Below are positions 8,070-15,858 of a stretch of 45,616 bases of DNA, piece after piece. Source of the DNA: Desulfococcaceae bacterium HSG8 (GTDB lineage Bacteria; Desulfobacterota; Desulfobacteria; Desulfobacterales; 4be13); the NCBI GenBank assembly GCA_030378015.1, contig JAUCGG010000019.1, positions 1 to 45,616 of the forward strand, read 5' to 3'. The position numbers were made by a program, and so were the translations under genes. The stretch's first letter is position 1. Each line of letters starts with the position of its first letter. Under the pieces are notes generated by a model. It ran no database searches. It saw only the letters and a program-made list of their open reading frames with translations, and had not been told where the DNA came from.

Positions 8070-9731
8070 CTACCGAATTTCAGAAATAATCTCAAGCGCA
8101 TAGATAGCTTCTTCCAAACCAGCTTTACCGTCACCACTGACATCTGCTTCAGATGATACATAATCGGTACGGATCGCCGTGTTTTCTCCGACTACTGCCT
8201 GAATTGCCAGAATAGCATCCCTGAGATTTACAGAATTATCAGTATCAAGATTTCCTTTTTCGGCAACATATTCATACGCGCCCATGTCCGCATTTCCGTC
8301 AGGAGGCGTGATACGGGTATTGCCGTCTTTGTCCGCAACCGGTAACCCGGAGGCACTGTTACTGCCTGCTTCAATGCAGGGCGAACTTTGTTTGAGGCGG
8401 TAGTCGCCATTATCCGGGTCGGCAAATTTCGGGTTCTGGCTGTTCAGGTTGCTCGGATCTATGGAAAAAGGAATTTCAACAGATATCCTGCCTTCACTCT
8501 GGTCAAAATTGTTGTTGAATATTCTCAGGGAAGTTACGGGCGCCTCATCGCCATCAGGATCATTATCTATATCAAGGTCACGCTCCTGATTGTTCCAAAT
8601 GATGTTATTGAAGATATCTGCCTCATCATCGTTATTGGTAAAATGAAGGAGAAAACCATCCGGAGAATTACTTACGATGGTATTATTGGTGAGAATAATC
8701 GGCGTTGAAGGTTCATTCTCATAATTTTCATGGATGCGATCAAAATAAATTCCCCCGCCATACCATTCAGCCATGTTATTAATGATAACATTGTTGAATA
8801 GGGTTGCCGTGACATGAGCACCGACCCATACTCCCGCGGCGCCGCTGGCTTTGTTATTACTGACAGTATTTCCGGAGAAGGTTGCTGTACCAGAACCGTT
8901 GATATATATCCCGCCGCCATAATAGCCGCTTGAGTTATCCATGATGATATTATTCGTAATAACAGCCGATGCGTTCGTTTCTACAGATGCGCCGCCGATC
9001 CCGGCAGAAGTGTTATTGATAATAATATTATTTGCAAGGACAACATCTCCTTCACCTGCCACGATGTTTAACCCGGGGTCATTCGCTCCGTTCTGAATCG
9101 TAACGCCGTCCAACTCAAAATCAGCACCCTGATGCGGCTCTGTCGTCAGAACGCTTCCGGCTGAATCACCATCTAAAATTGTTTCAGAAGGGGCTTCCTC
9201 CCTCGAAGCACAGTCAGCGGTATAGCCTCCTTTTATAGTCAGCTTGTTTTCTTCCTGAGGAGAGTAAATAAAATTTCCATTATACGTTCCCTGGACAATA
9301 CGAATTTCATCATTTTTTCCATTGGTTGCAGCAGTACTTAAGGCATTTTTCAGGTCATCGGCACTATCCGCACAGATAAAATCAGAGTCCTCCTTGGAAT
9401 CACCGGTTGTCAGTTTAAAAGTCACGACGATTGTATGATTCGCCCGGATATCTGTTAATGTGTATTGATTACTTATTAATTCCGATTTGTTATCCTCTCC
9501 GTTATCCGTAAGCGTATCCACTTCATACCCGGAATCCGGTGTTATTTCCCATGTATGATCCCCGCCGAACACCACCTGATCCCCTGCCGGATGTATCATT
9601 CCATAATCTCCGACCGTTACCGTCAATGTATGGGGAAGCATCTGGGTTAATGAATATGTGGGTTGGAAAAACAGGGAGATAAAAATCAGCACACTGGAAA
9701 ATAAACATGTTCGCAAATTTATGACTTTCAT
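8070..9731 (-). CDS. Secreted right-handed beta-helix protein with dockerin-like C-terminus
   Basis: A 553-residue exported protein. An N-terminal signal peptide (about 1-28, hydrophobic CLFSSVLIFISLFF) is followed by an InlB-like/Bacterial-repeat beta domain (about 33-105, TVTVGDYGMIHPAG and HTWEITPDSGYEV). The central part (about 120-440) has many short coils rich in NNTI/NNII/GGGIY turns, typical of parallel beta-helix surface proteins. After a choice-of-anchor-like segment (DADMGAYEYV) there is a C-terminal pair of calcium-loop repeats, DTDNSVNLRDA and DVSGDGKAGLEEA, that resembles a type I dockerin. It is probably a secreted or surface-anchored adhesin or polysaccharide-binding protein; no catalytic residues can be assigned. 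A clear AGGAG lies upstream of the ATG. No cohesin partner is visible. Confidence 0.85.
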   Translation of the reverse strand: MKVINLRTCLFSSVLIFISLFFQPTYSLTQMLPHTLTVTVGDYGMIHPAGDQVVFGGDHTWEITPDSGYEVDTLTDNGEDNKSELISNQYTLTDIRANHTIVVTFKLTTGDSKEDSDFICADSADDLKNALSTAATNGKNDEIRIVQGTYNGNFIYSPQEENKLTIKGGYTADCASREEAPSETILDGDSAGSVLTTEPHQGADFELDGVTIQNGANDPGLNIVAGEGDVVLANNIIINNTSAGIGGASVETNASAVITNNIIMDNSSGYYGGGIYINGSGTATFSGNTVSNNKASGAAGVWVGAHVTATLFNNVIINNMAEWYGGGIYFDRIHENYENEPSTPIILTNNTIVSNSPDGFLLHFTNNDDEADIFNNIIWNNQERDLDIDNDPDGDEAPVTSLRIFNNNFDQSEGRISVEIPFSIDPSNLNSQNPKFADPDNGDYRLKQSSPCIEAGSNSASGLPVADKDGNTRITPPDGNADMGAYEYVAEKGNLDTDNSVNLRDAILAIQAVVGENTAIRTDYVSSEADVSGDGKAGLEEAIYALEIISEIR

Positions 9732-9783
9732 TGTTCTCTCCTTTCTCTGTAAACTGACACTTTTAAATTAATTATAGGTGTAG

Positions 9784-9919
9784 TACACCACTTTTTAAGT
9801 TTGCCCCCCTTTTTTAAAGGGGGCATGGGGGATTTTATGTTACAAAAAAAGGGTGTTGCGGCAGAAATCCCCCACGGCCCCCCTTTAAAAAAGGGGGGAG
9901 GAATTTACGAATCGGTGTG
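9784..9919. mobile_element. B-family palindromic element with GTAG target duplication
   Basis: Ends TACACCACTTTTTAAG and CGAATCGGTGTG enclose GCCCCCCTTTTTTAAAGGGGG and its inverted partner. The four bases on each side are GTAG (9780-9783 and 9920-9923), the complement of the CTAC duplications found at other B copies. It has no coding capacity. Confidence 0.7.
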
Positions 9920-9928
9920 GTAGTACAC

Positions 9929-10132
9929 GGGTGCAATTAAAAGTGTTAGGGGTAAAGCCGCCAGTCCTCGTTCCCAAACTCCGTTTGGGAACGCAATTGC
10001 CTGCAAAACTCCGGTTTTGGGTGAAATGTAAAGTATAAGGTAGCTGCAAACAGAGTTTGCATGCAGGTGTGTTCCCAAACGGAGTTTGGGAACAAGGGCT
10101 GACTACCTGACCTAACAGTTTTAATTACACCC
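9929..10132. mobile_element. A-family element inserted in a second B-element end
   Basis: Left end GGGTGCAATTAAAAGTGT and right end TTTTAATTACACCC, with the GTTCCCAAAC/GTTTGGGAAC arms inside. The flanks share GTACAC on each side, and TACACCACTTTTTAAGTTCG resumes immediately to the right. It therefore appears to have landed in the end of another B element. The duplication is not a clean 9 bp here. Confidence 0.65.
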
Positions 10133-10639
10133 GTACACCACTTTTTAAGTTCGTCCCCTCTATATAACGGGCATCATTCATTTGCCAGTTTACACTTTCA
10201 TGTGGAAAAAAATAACATTTGCTTTCACTTTTCCTGAAAAAGAGGTGTATTTCATACTAATATATGTATCAGAAAATAATTTTGTAAGCAAACGAATTCT
10301 GAATATCGCATAGGAAAAGGAGGTATGTTCAGAGTTCGGCATTGGTTGAATGCATAAACCCGATAATCCGCCCATATCTGAGGAATTCCCCTCATCATGT
10401 TCTTGATCGGAAGGAGGCAGGAAAAAGACCGGACCGGGCTTCTCTGCGATGTCACGGAGGAAAAGGAATCTTCCTTCTTTACTGTCTGATCAGGCAGGTC
10501 TGAAAAAAACGGATTCCGAGTAACAGAAACTCAGGCATTCAGAAAAAACATGCCTCAGCTTTCTGACACCATCGGCGCGTCCGAAAAAAGGTTTGTTTAA
10601 AAGTGTCAATTACTTTTACGGTTATATGAAAGATGCCGA
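10133..10639. other. Intergenic region without recognised gene
   Basis: It begins with a truncated B-element end. The rest shows no conserved motif, and the two short minus-strand frames here have no ribosome binding site or recognisable protein features. I see nothing further to annotate. Confidence 0.4.
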
Positions 10640-11272
10640 TTACACACTGTAAAATTCAACATCAGGCAGTTTTACGCAGGTCAGTTCATTTCCATATACC
10701 GCGCCGGTATCAATTCCGATTTTGTTCAGATTGACCAATGGTTCAAGAAAGGGCGTATGCCCGAATATGACCTGTTTCCCAAAATCGTAATCCGACTGGA
10801 TAAATTCAGTCCTGATCCAGAGAAGATCGTCCGGTTCCTGCATTTCAAGGGGAATATTTTCCCTCAGACCGGCATGTACGAATATGTATGAATCTGTTTC
10901 ATAAAAAAGGACAAGGGATTCAAAAAAATCAAGGTGATCACCCGGAATAGGAGGGGCAGATACACTGGTCTGCTTCATATAACTTTCCAGGGTCTTCCGC
11001 CCGCCGTTAACCAGATAGGTATATTTATCGGGCCCGTAAATATATTTCTCAAGCATATCTTCATGGTTGCCCTTTAAAAAAACGGTGTTCCGGCAGTGTT
11101 TTTTCAGGTCAATAAGGTATTCAACCACTTCAAAAGAATCGGGACCCCGGTCAATATAGTCCCCTACGAAAACAAGAGTGTCAGACTCCGGATCAATATC
11201 AATTTTATCCATAAGCGCGGCAAGCTTGTTATATGTTCCGTGGATATCACCGATAGCAAAAATTTTTTCCAT
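10640..11272 (-). CDS. Metallophosphatase of the PPP (serine/threonine phosphatase / ApaH-like) family
   Basis: A 210-residue cytoplasmic phosphoesterase. The dinuclear-metal signature blocks are all present: GDIHG (about 7-11), GDYIDRGPDS (about 41-50), GNHE (about 71-74), a histidine in FVHAG and another in FGHTP. The family dephosphorylates phosphoproteins or cleaves diadenosine tetraphosphate; the substrate cannot be decided. I chose the ATG at 11272. The frame stays open to 11464, but the extra 64 codons translate the A-family repeat and have no conservation, so a longer call would be wrong. The upstream A element, only about 17 bp from the start codon, has probably displaced or replaced the native promoter. 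Confidence 0.9.
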   Translation of the reverse strand: MEKIFAIGDIHGTYNKLAALMDKIDIDPESDTLVFVGDYIDRGPDSFEVVEYLIDLKKHCRNTVFLKGNHEDMLEKYIYGPDKYTYLVNGGRKTLESYMKQTSVSAPPIPGDHLDFFESLVLFYETDSYIFVHAGLRENIPLEMQEPDDLLWIRTEFIQSDYDFGKQVIFGHTPFLEPLVNLNKIGIDTGAVYGNELTCVKLPDVEFYSV

Positions 11273-11289
11273 GTCAGTTGTCAGTTGTC

Positions 11290-11628
11290 GGGTGTAATTA
11301 AAAGTGTTAGCCCTTGTTCCCAAACTCCGTTTGGGAACACACCTGCCGGGCAAACTCTGTTTGCCATGGGCGTATTTACAAGTCAGGGAGTGATTTTCAG
11401 TCCCGGAGGGACGACTGAAAACAGCCCGGCAATTCATTGTCGGGTGAGTATTCCGGATTATCACGTCCCGGAGGGACGACTGAAAAAAAGCTTTTCAGTC
11501 TCCCTACGGGACTCCCCCAAGTTGTAAATGCGCCCGTTTGCCATGCAAAACGGAGTTTTGTCTGCAATTGCGTTCCCAAACGGAGTTTGGGAACGAGGAG
11601 TACTCACCTGACACTTTTAATTACACCC
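11290..11628. mobile_element. A-family element interrupted by an L element
   Basis: Ends GGGTGTAATTAAAAGTGT and ACACTTTTAATTACACCC are perfectly inverted. The 9-bp flanks are TCAGTTGTC (11281-11289) and TCAGTGGTC (11629-11637), an 8/9 duplication. Removing the inserted L element (168 bp plus a 9-bp duplicate) leaves about 162 bp, the normal size for family A. Confidence 0.85.
11368..11535. mobile_element. L-family element with exact 9-bp duplication, nested in A
   Basis: A 168-bp element with ends GGGCGTATTTACAAG and CTTGTAAATGCGCCC (written as read; the first copy reads ACAAGTC), containing repeated CCCGGAGGGACGACTGAAA motifs. The 9 bases on each side are GTTTGCCAT (11359-11367 and 11536-11544), a perfect duplication of A-family sequence. 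Another L copy lies at 41234-41315. Confidence 0.85.
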
Positions 11629-11676
11629 TCAGTGGTCAGTTGCAACGGACAACGGACAACTGACAACTGACAAATT

Positions 11677-12603
11677 TCAGCATATCATGAACACACGTTT
11701 TCGGCTGTCAAGCCTTGTGATTCCTTCTTCCTGTGCAGCCTGAATCGCTGTTTCAAAGTCTTTGCGTGAAGGATAGCCTGCAAGTTCCCTGACTTCGGCA
11801 GCCCTGCCGCATGGCCTGTACTGAGGCATTATATTGACATAGGTGTTTGTTGAAATTTTCTGAGCAATAAACCGCATGACTTCTCGGGTTCCCGCCAGTC
11901 CTTTAGGCAAAACAAGATGCCTTACCAGAAGGCCGCGCGTTGCCACACCGGATTCATCTGTGACAAGGTCTCCGACCTGCCGGTGCATTTCTATGAGTGC
12001 ATTCCGCGCAGTTTCGGGGTAATCTTCGGCATCGCATGTGGCTTTGGCAATCTCCGGGTCCCAGAATTTGAAGTCCGGCATGTAAATGTCAAACACGCCC
12101 TCAAGGATTTCCAGGATTTCAGCACGGTCATAGGCCCCTGTGTTGTAAACCAGGGGGACAGAAAGTCCTTTGTCTGCTGCTATCTCAATGGCTGAAAGGA
12201 TCTGTGGAACAACGTGGGTGGGGGTAACGAAGTTGATATTATGGCAGCCTGATTTCTGCAGGAAAAGCATCATCTTTGCAATATCTTCGGGAGAAACCGC
12301 CTCTCCGCAGCCTTCGTGGCTGATGTCGTAATTCTGGCAGAAATTGCACATCAGGTTGCAATGGGTAAAAAAAATGGTTCCGGACCCGCCTGTCCCCACC
12401 AGCGGAGCTTCTTCTCCGAAGTGAGGGTTACAGCTTGAGACCCAGGCGTCTTTGCCTGTCCTGCACACACCGACTTCCCCTGACAGACGGTCAACCCCGC
12501 ATACCCTGGGGCAGAGAGCGCAGGTCTCCAGGATTTCAGAGGCTTCCTTTATCTTTTCAGCGAGCAAGCCCTTTTTGAATGTTTCGATGTAAACAGGTGT
12601 CAT
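11677..12603 (-). CDS. PflA/PflX-like radical SAM protein
   Basis: A 308-residue radical S-adenosylmethionine enzyme of the group often annotated as pyruvate formate-lyase activating enzyme-like (PflX, COG1313). The catalytic 4Fe-4S motif CxxxCxxC is C82-C86-C89 (HCNLMCNFCQ). An N-terminal cysteine set (C28, C31, C35, C47) could bind a further metal or cluster. Glycine-rich TGGSGTIFF precedes the motif, as in the family. No glycyl-radical enzyme is encoded nearby, so the substrate is unknown. The ATG lies directly at the edge of a CAGTTGTC-type palindrome and no Shine-Dalgarno sequence is visible, so a downstream start is possible. The gene follows the Fur–FeoA gene on the same strand. Confidence 0.85.
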   Translation of the reverse strand: MTPVYIETFKKGLLAEKIKEASEILETCALCPRVCGVDRLSGEVGVCRTGKDAWVSSCNPHFGEEAPLVGTGGSGTIFFTHCNLMCNFCQNYDISHEGCGEAVSPEDIAKMMLFLQKSGCHNINFVTPTHVVPQILSAIEIAADKGLSVPLVYNTGAYDRAEILEILEGVFDIYMPDFKFWDPEIAKATCDAEDYPETARNALIEMHRQVGDLVTDESGVATRGLLVRHLVLPKGLAGTREVMRFIAQKISTNTYVNIMPQYRPCGRAAEVRELAGYPSRKDFETAIQAAQEEGITRLDSRKRVFMIC

Positions 12604-12671
12604 TGGTCAGTTGTCCGTGGTCAGTTGCCCGTTGTCGTCCGCTGCAACTGACAACGGACAACTGACCAATT
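12604..12671. repeat. H-type palindrome of CAGTTGTC/GACAACTG units
   Basis: A degenerate inverted repeat built from GTCAGTTGTCC and GGACAACTGACC, filling the whole gap between the Fur–FeoA gene and the radical SAM gene. Similar short units flank the A elements at 11273-11289, 11629-11672 and 41450-41469, and lie near 34205-34235. Confidence 0.65.
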
Positions 12672-13346
12672 TTATTCTGGCTGCACCAGTATTTTATGGG
12701 CAAGTCCGCGTCCGAGAGCCAGGCGGTTGTAATCCAAAGCGACGACCATTTGCCCTTTGGAGGGGTTGGTGACAATTTCTACCCTGTCCCCGATTCTTAA
12801 TCCCATAGTCAGCAGGCGCATGTGTGAACTTGTTCCCCCGGTAAACTGCTTTATTATGAGCCGCTCTCCCTGTTTTGCCATCACCAGGGGTATCATCCGG
12901 TCCCGTTCTTTAAGGCAGTCGGAACAGATACCGTAGATTTCCATCTTGTGCTGGAGCATATGGAAATTATGAGCCGAGGCTGTCTTTACCTGGAGACTTT
13001 CAATCTGATCATCCCTGAATTCTATGATTTTCCGGCATTTTATACATATCATGTGGTCATGGTGCTGGCCCAGATGCCTGTGTTCATAGCGCACCACGCC
13101 GTTATCAAATCTGTTCTTCTGGGCAAAACCGAAGCGACACATCAGCTTCAGTGTATCCCTGACAAAGTGCAGATCAGACTGATGCCCGTTTTCTTCAAGC
13201 AGATGAAGCAATTCTTTATCCGTGACATGGCGTTCGGTCTGAAGAAAGACTTCAAGGATATTGAACCTGTCTTCAAATTCATCAATATGCTCCTGCTTGA
13301 AGAGTTTTTTGAATTGTTCCTTTTCCTGCTTGTGAATCTGTCTCAT
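12672..13346 (-). CDS. Fur-family regulator fused to a FeoA domain
   Basis: A 224-residue protein. Residues about 10-150 are a Fur-type repressor: a winged-helix half (ILEVFLQTERHVTDKELL), the HHDH metal box (H95, H96, D97, H98), and two structural cysteine pairs (C101/C104 and C141/C144). Residues about 155-223 are a FeoA/SH3-like domain (GTSSHMRLLTMGLRIGDRVEI and NRLALGRGLAHKILV). Fur proteins normally end near residue 140-150, so the FeoA part is a genuine extension rather than a longer Fur. FeoA normally assists the FeoB ferrous iron transporter, and FeoA-like domains also occur at the C-terminus of DtxR/MntR regulators; here it may help metal sensing or dimer contacts. No feoB is in the window. 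The start follows a plausible promoter. Confidence 0.88.
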   Translation of the reverse strand: MRQIHKQEKEQFKKLFKQEHIDEFEDRFNILEVFLQTERHVTDKELLHLLEENGHQSDLHFVRDTLKLMCRFGFAQKNRFDNGVVRYEHRHLGQHHDHMICIKCRKIIEFRDDQIESLQVKTASAHNFHMLQHKMEIYGICSDCLKERDRMIPLVMAKQGERLIIKQFTGGTSSHMRLLTMGLRIGDRVEIVTNPSKGQMVVALDYNRLALGRGLAHKILVQPE

Positions 13347-13376
13347 CGGGATTCCCGGACGTTAATGTAACCTATA

Positions 13377-13405
13377 ACAGTAATACCTAAACAGGGGATT
13401 GTCAA
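13377..13405 (-). promoter_or_regulatory. Candidate promoter of the Fur–FeoA gene
   Basis: On the minus strand a perfect TTGACA (-35) is followed after 17 bases by TACTGT (a weak -10), about 30 bp before the gene start. The -10 is poor, so this rests mainly on the -35 and spacing. I see no clear 19-bp Fur box. Confidence 0.35.
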
Positions 13406-13406
13406 T

Positions 13407-13556
13407 GAAGTGTGAAGTGTGAAGGGTGAAGGGTGAAGGGTGAAGTGTGAAGTATGATGCGTGAAACATTTATAACAAACATCACACATCACACTTCACC
13501 CTTCATCCTTCTTCACCCTTCACACTTCACCCTTCACCCTTCACACTTCACACTTC
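13407..13556. repeat. Long hairpin of GTGAAGG/CCTTCAC heptamers
   Basis: Units of GTGAAGG and GTGAAGT repeat about eight times on the left arm and as CTTCACC or CTTCACA on the right arm, around a loop near ACATTTATAACAAACATC. The two arms can pair over about 60 bp. It fills the gap between the FmdB gene and the Fur–FeoA promoter and could terminate transcription. Confidence 0.75.
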
Positions 13557-13559
13557 TTT

Positions 13560-13802
13560 TTAACCGGGCCCGGGTATGTCATAGGTAGTGCATGAACCGC
13601 TTGAGCATTTCCTGGTCTGGGATGTTACCCCTCCTCCTCCTGATCCTCCTGTTCCCATAGCATAATTCGTGCTGCTGAGTACCCGTTCAAAGCTTTCAGA
13701 TTCACACTTCGGGCACCGGAGTTCGACCTGCTCGCTGTCATTCATAACGAGTAATTCAAAGAAATCTTCACATTTCAAACATTTGAATTCATATATCGGC
13801 AT
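13560..13802 (-). CDS. FmdB-family zinc ribbon protein
   Basis: An 80-residue small cytoplasmic protein. It begins MPIYEFKCLKCEDFFE, with the CxxC pair C8/C11 and a second pair in LRCPKCES (C30/C33), the classic FmdB/CxxC_CxxC_SSSS zinc ribbon. A glycine-serine-rich tail with SSTNYAMGTGGSGGGG and two more cysteines follows, as in many deltaproteobacterial members. The family is named as a putative regulatory protein, but a molecular role has not been settled. A GAGGGGA ribosome binding site precedes the ATG. The stop codon abuts the heptamer hairpin. Confidence 0.88.
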   Translation of the reverse strand: MPIYEFKCLKCEDFFELLVMNDSEQVELRCPKCESESFERVLSSTNYAMGTGGSGGGGVTSQTRKCSSGSCTTYDIPGPG

Positions 13803-14410
13803 AATATTTCCCCTCGGACTGATTTTTTTACGGCCGCGCTGATTGCGCTGCCTTCTTTAAGGATTCCCGGGAAATAAAAACCCGCCCGTTGCTCGCGGGG
13901 GATTGACAAATCCCCCGCCGTGGTTCGGATTTGTCAATCCGAACCGAGCAAAAAAGGCAACCGAGTATGTTATTATCTGGGGTTCCTTATTCGAAAATAA
14001 TTCGATTATAATGAATTTTTAATTATCTTTCGGGGATTGTCAAGAAAATGAGTAATGTTATCCGTAAATTTCCTTCCAGTGATTCATATAAAAATTTTGA
14101 TAGACACGCAAACATATCTGATATATATAACCAGTTCGTAGTCCCGCCTTCAGCGGGGTTGCGAACTTTATATAATCTCAGTAGATCGAAAACTTTCCGG
14201 TTAAGCCTGTAAACAGTGGATTCCGGGTTAAAATTAAAAAACATCCGTTTTTTAATTTTCCCCGGAATGACGGATACCTGTTTCGGACAACATACTGTCA
14301 TTCCGGGGAAAATCGGAAAACGGATGTTTTCCGATTTTAACCCGGAATCCACTGTTTGCAAAAGTTTTCGATCTATTGAATCTGCTTAAAACAGAGAAGG
14401 GAATGATGAG
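13803..14410. repeat. Intergenic region with J-, N- and C-type repeats
   Basis: Positions 13893-13950 contain a double palindrome (family J: GGGGGATTGACAAATCCCCC, then TTCGGATTTGTCAATCCGAA, bounded by GCTCG and CGAGC). At 14130-14160 there is a GTAGTCCCGCCTTCAGCGGGG fragment (N-like). A complete C element with inverted ends (CAGTAGATCGAAAACTTT and AAAGTTTTCGATCTA) spans about 14175-14382. No gene is supported. Confidence 0.7.
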
Positions 14411-14869
14411 ATGACTTATCAATGTGAAGTTACCGAACAACCCGCCCAGTCCACTTTATCCGTTCGTACAAAGACATCTGTGGAAAATCTGCCCCAGGTG
14501 CTGGGAAAAATATACTGCGATATCGCCCAGTATTTAGAAGAGGCAGGGGAACACCCTGCGGGACCTCCGTTTACTGCATATTACAATATGGACATGCAAA
14601 ATCTGGATATCGAGGCAGGCTTTCCGGTCCCCGGGAAGCTTGCAGGCAAGGGAGATATTCAACCCGGTGAAATTCCGGAGGGAAAGATAGCGACCTGTGT
14701 TCATACAGGGCCATATAACGAAATGGAAACGGCTTATAAGGCAATCTCGCAGTGGATGATAGAAAAAGGATATGAGCCGTTAGGCGTTGCATATGAAATG
14801 TATTTAAATGATCCGGAGCAAACTCCCCCGCAGGAATTGAAGACACAGATTGTGTTTCCATTGAAGTGA
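14411..14869 (+). CDS. GyrI-like / AraC effector-binding-domain protein
   Basis: A 152-residue stand-alone SOUL/GyrI-like small-molecule-binding domain. Features seen are the opening YQCEVTEQPAQSTLSVR, the central AYYNMDMQNLDIEAGFPV, PEGKIATCVHTGPYNEMETAY (the conserved HxGPY) and the end YEMYLNDPEQTPPQELKTQIVFPL. This domain binds hydrophobic or cationic ligands in multidrug regulators such as Rob and BmrR, and also acts alone in GyrI-like proteins. There is no helix-turn-helix here. GAAGGGA lies about ten bases before the ATG. The ligand is unknown. Confidence 0.88.
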   Translation: MTYQCEVTEQPAQSTLSVRTKTSVENLPQVLGKIYCDIAQYLEEAGEHPAGPPFTAYYNMDMQNLDIEAGFPVPGKLAGKGDIQPGEIPEGKIATCVHTGPYNEMETAYKAISQWMIEKGYEPLGVAYEMYLNDPEQTPPQELKTQIVFPLK

Positions 14870-14944
14870 TAACGAACGAAAACTTCGTTTATATTAAATA
14901 GTTAAATATATTTTTTGTTTTTTCGAGGGCTTCGGCAGTTTATT

Positions 14945-15252
14945 GTCTGAACTCGGATTTTCAGGATTAAAAGATGAACAGGATTCACAGTCAGTAGATC
15001 GAAAAGATTCCGGCAAGCCTTGAAAACAGCGGATTCCGGGTTAAAATGTAAAAAACATCCGTTTTTTAATTTTCCCCGGAATGACAATTTAACATACTGT
15101 CATTCCGGGAAAAATCGGAAAATGGATGTAACCCGGAATCCACTGCTTGCAAAAATTTTCGATCTACTTACAGCATGTTAATCCTGTCAATCTTTACCGG
15201 AGTGCCAAACTTGCAGTTTGGCAGAACGCCAAACTGTAAGTTTGGACTCCGC
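14945..15252. repeat. C element inside an O-type palindrome, followed by an I-type repeat
   Basis: TGTCTGAACTCGGATTTTCAGGATTA (14945 onward) is the left arm of the O palindrome, which is intact at 38889-38999. A C element (about 14992-15171) interrupts it, and the right arm TTAATCCTG resumes at 15179. An I-type repeat (GGAGTGCCAAACTTGCAG.. with inverted CAAACTGTAAGTTTGG) covers 15198-15252 and ends 24 bp before the next gene. Confidence 0.65.
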
Positions 15253-15275
15253 TATGGTTAAAAGCTTGATAAAAT

Positions 15276-15539
15276 ATGAGAAAATGCACAGGAAATAACA
15301 CACAGGAATGGGGTTTTGATGCGATTTTCAATGTTGAATGCCCTGACTGCGGAAATCTGGTTGAATTCTTTAAAGATGAGATAAAAAGAAACTGCCCGCA
15401 ATGTAAAAAATCAGTTTTAAATGATCGTAAAGATTATGGTTGCGGGCAATGGTGTTCATCTTCCTCATCTCATATGAGAAATTTCTGTCCTAATTTCAAA
15501 AGATCAAAAGATCGGTTTCACGGACACAAAACCGCATAA
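15276..15539 (+). CDS. Small zinc-ribbon protein of unknown function
   Basis: An 87-residue protein with a zinc-ribbon core: VECPDCGN (C25/C28) and RNCPQCKK (C44/C47). A further cysteine motif, GCGQWCSSSSSH, and NFC follow, then a basic tail. It opens MRKCTGNNTQEWGFDAIF. I recognise the general pattern of a conserved hypothetical family but no function. The upstream sequence has no strong ribosome binding site, so the start is the first in-frame ATG after the I repeat. A hairpin plus T-run follows the stop codon, so it is probably transcribed alone. Confidence 0.75.
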   Translation: MRKCTGNNTQEWGFDAIFNVECPDCGNLVEFFKDEIKRNCPQCKKSVLNDRKDYGCGQWCSSSSSHMRNFCPNFKRSKDRFHGHKTA

Positions 15540-15553
15540 AAACTGCTTTTAAA

Positions 15554-15584
15554 CCGCGGGCCGCTGACAACCCGCATTTTTTTG
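15554..15584 (+). terminator. Rho-independent terminator after the zinc-ribbon gene
   Basis: A GCGGG/CCCGC stem (15556-15560 and 15571-15575) with a ten-base loop is followed by ATTTTTTTG, 17 bp after the stop codon. The stem is short but G/C-only. Confidence 0.55.
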
Positions 15585-15858
15585 TTTCATTACCCTGATA
15601 ATAATCAGTAAATCGAACCGCTCCCGGGTTATAGCTTTTGGCATCGAAATGCTTGGGATTTGTCAATCCCAAGCGAGCATTTTGGGATTATTTTCGATCT
15701 GCTGATAATTGGTCATTATTGGTTCGCGTTTCAAAAAATTTAACTACTCAGCCCTTGTTCCCAAACTCCGTTTGGGAACACACTTGCGGGGCAAACTCTG
15801 TTTGCAAAACCGAAGTTTCGCTGGCTGGGTACTTACAAATCTAAAAAGGAGAACGATT
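15585..15858. repeat. J-type palindrome and partial A element
   Basis: Positions 15646-15695 hold a J palindrome (GCTTGGGATTTGTCAATCCCAAGC) with outer AAATCGA/TCGATCTG edges. Positions 15735-15838 hold the left part of an A element (CAGCCCTTGTTCCCAAACTC onward) that lacks both terminal GGGTG motifs. The frame open from 15709 runs through this repeat into the next gene and is not its true N-terminus. Confidence 0.65.

Noticed and set aside
11273..11464. Longer N-terminus of the phosphatase
   Set aside because: The extra 64 codons lie in an A/L repeat; the phosphatase motif begins right after the ATG at 11272.
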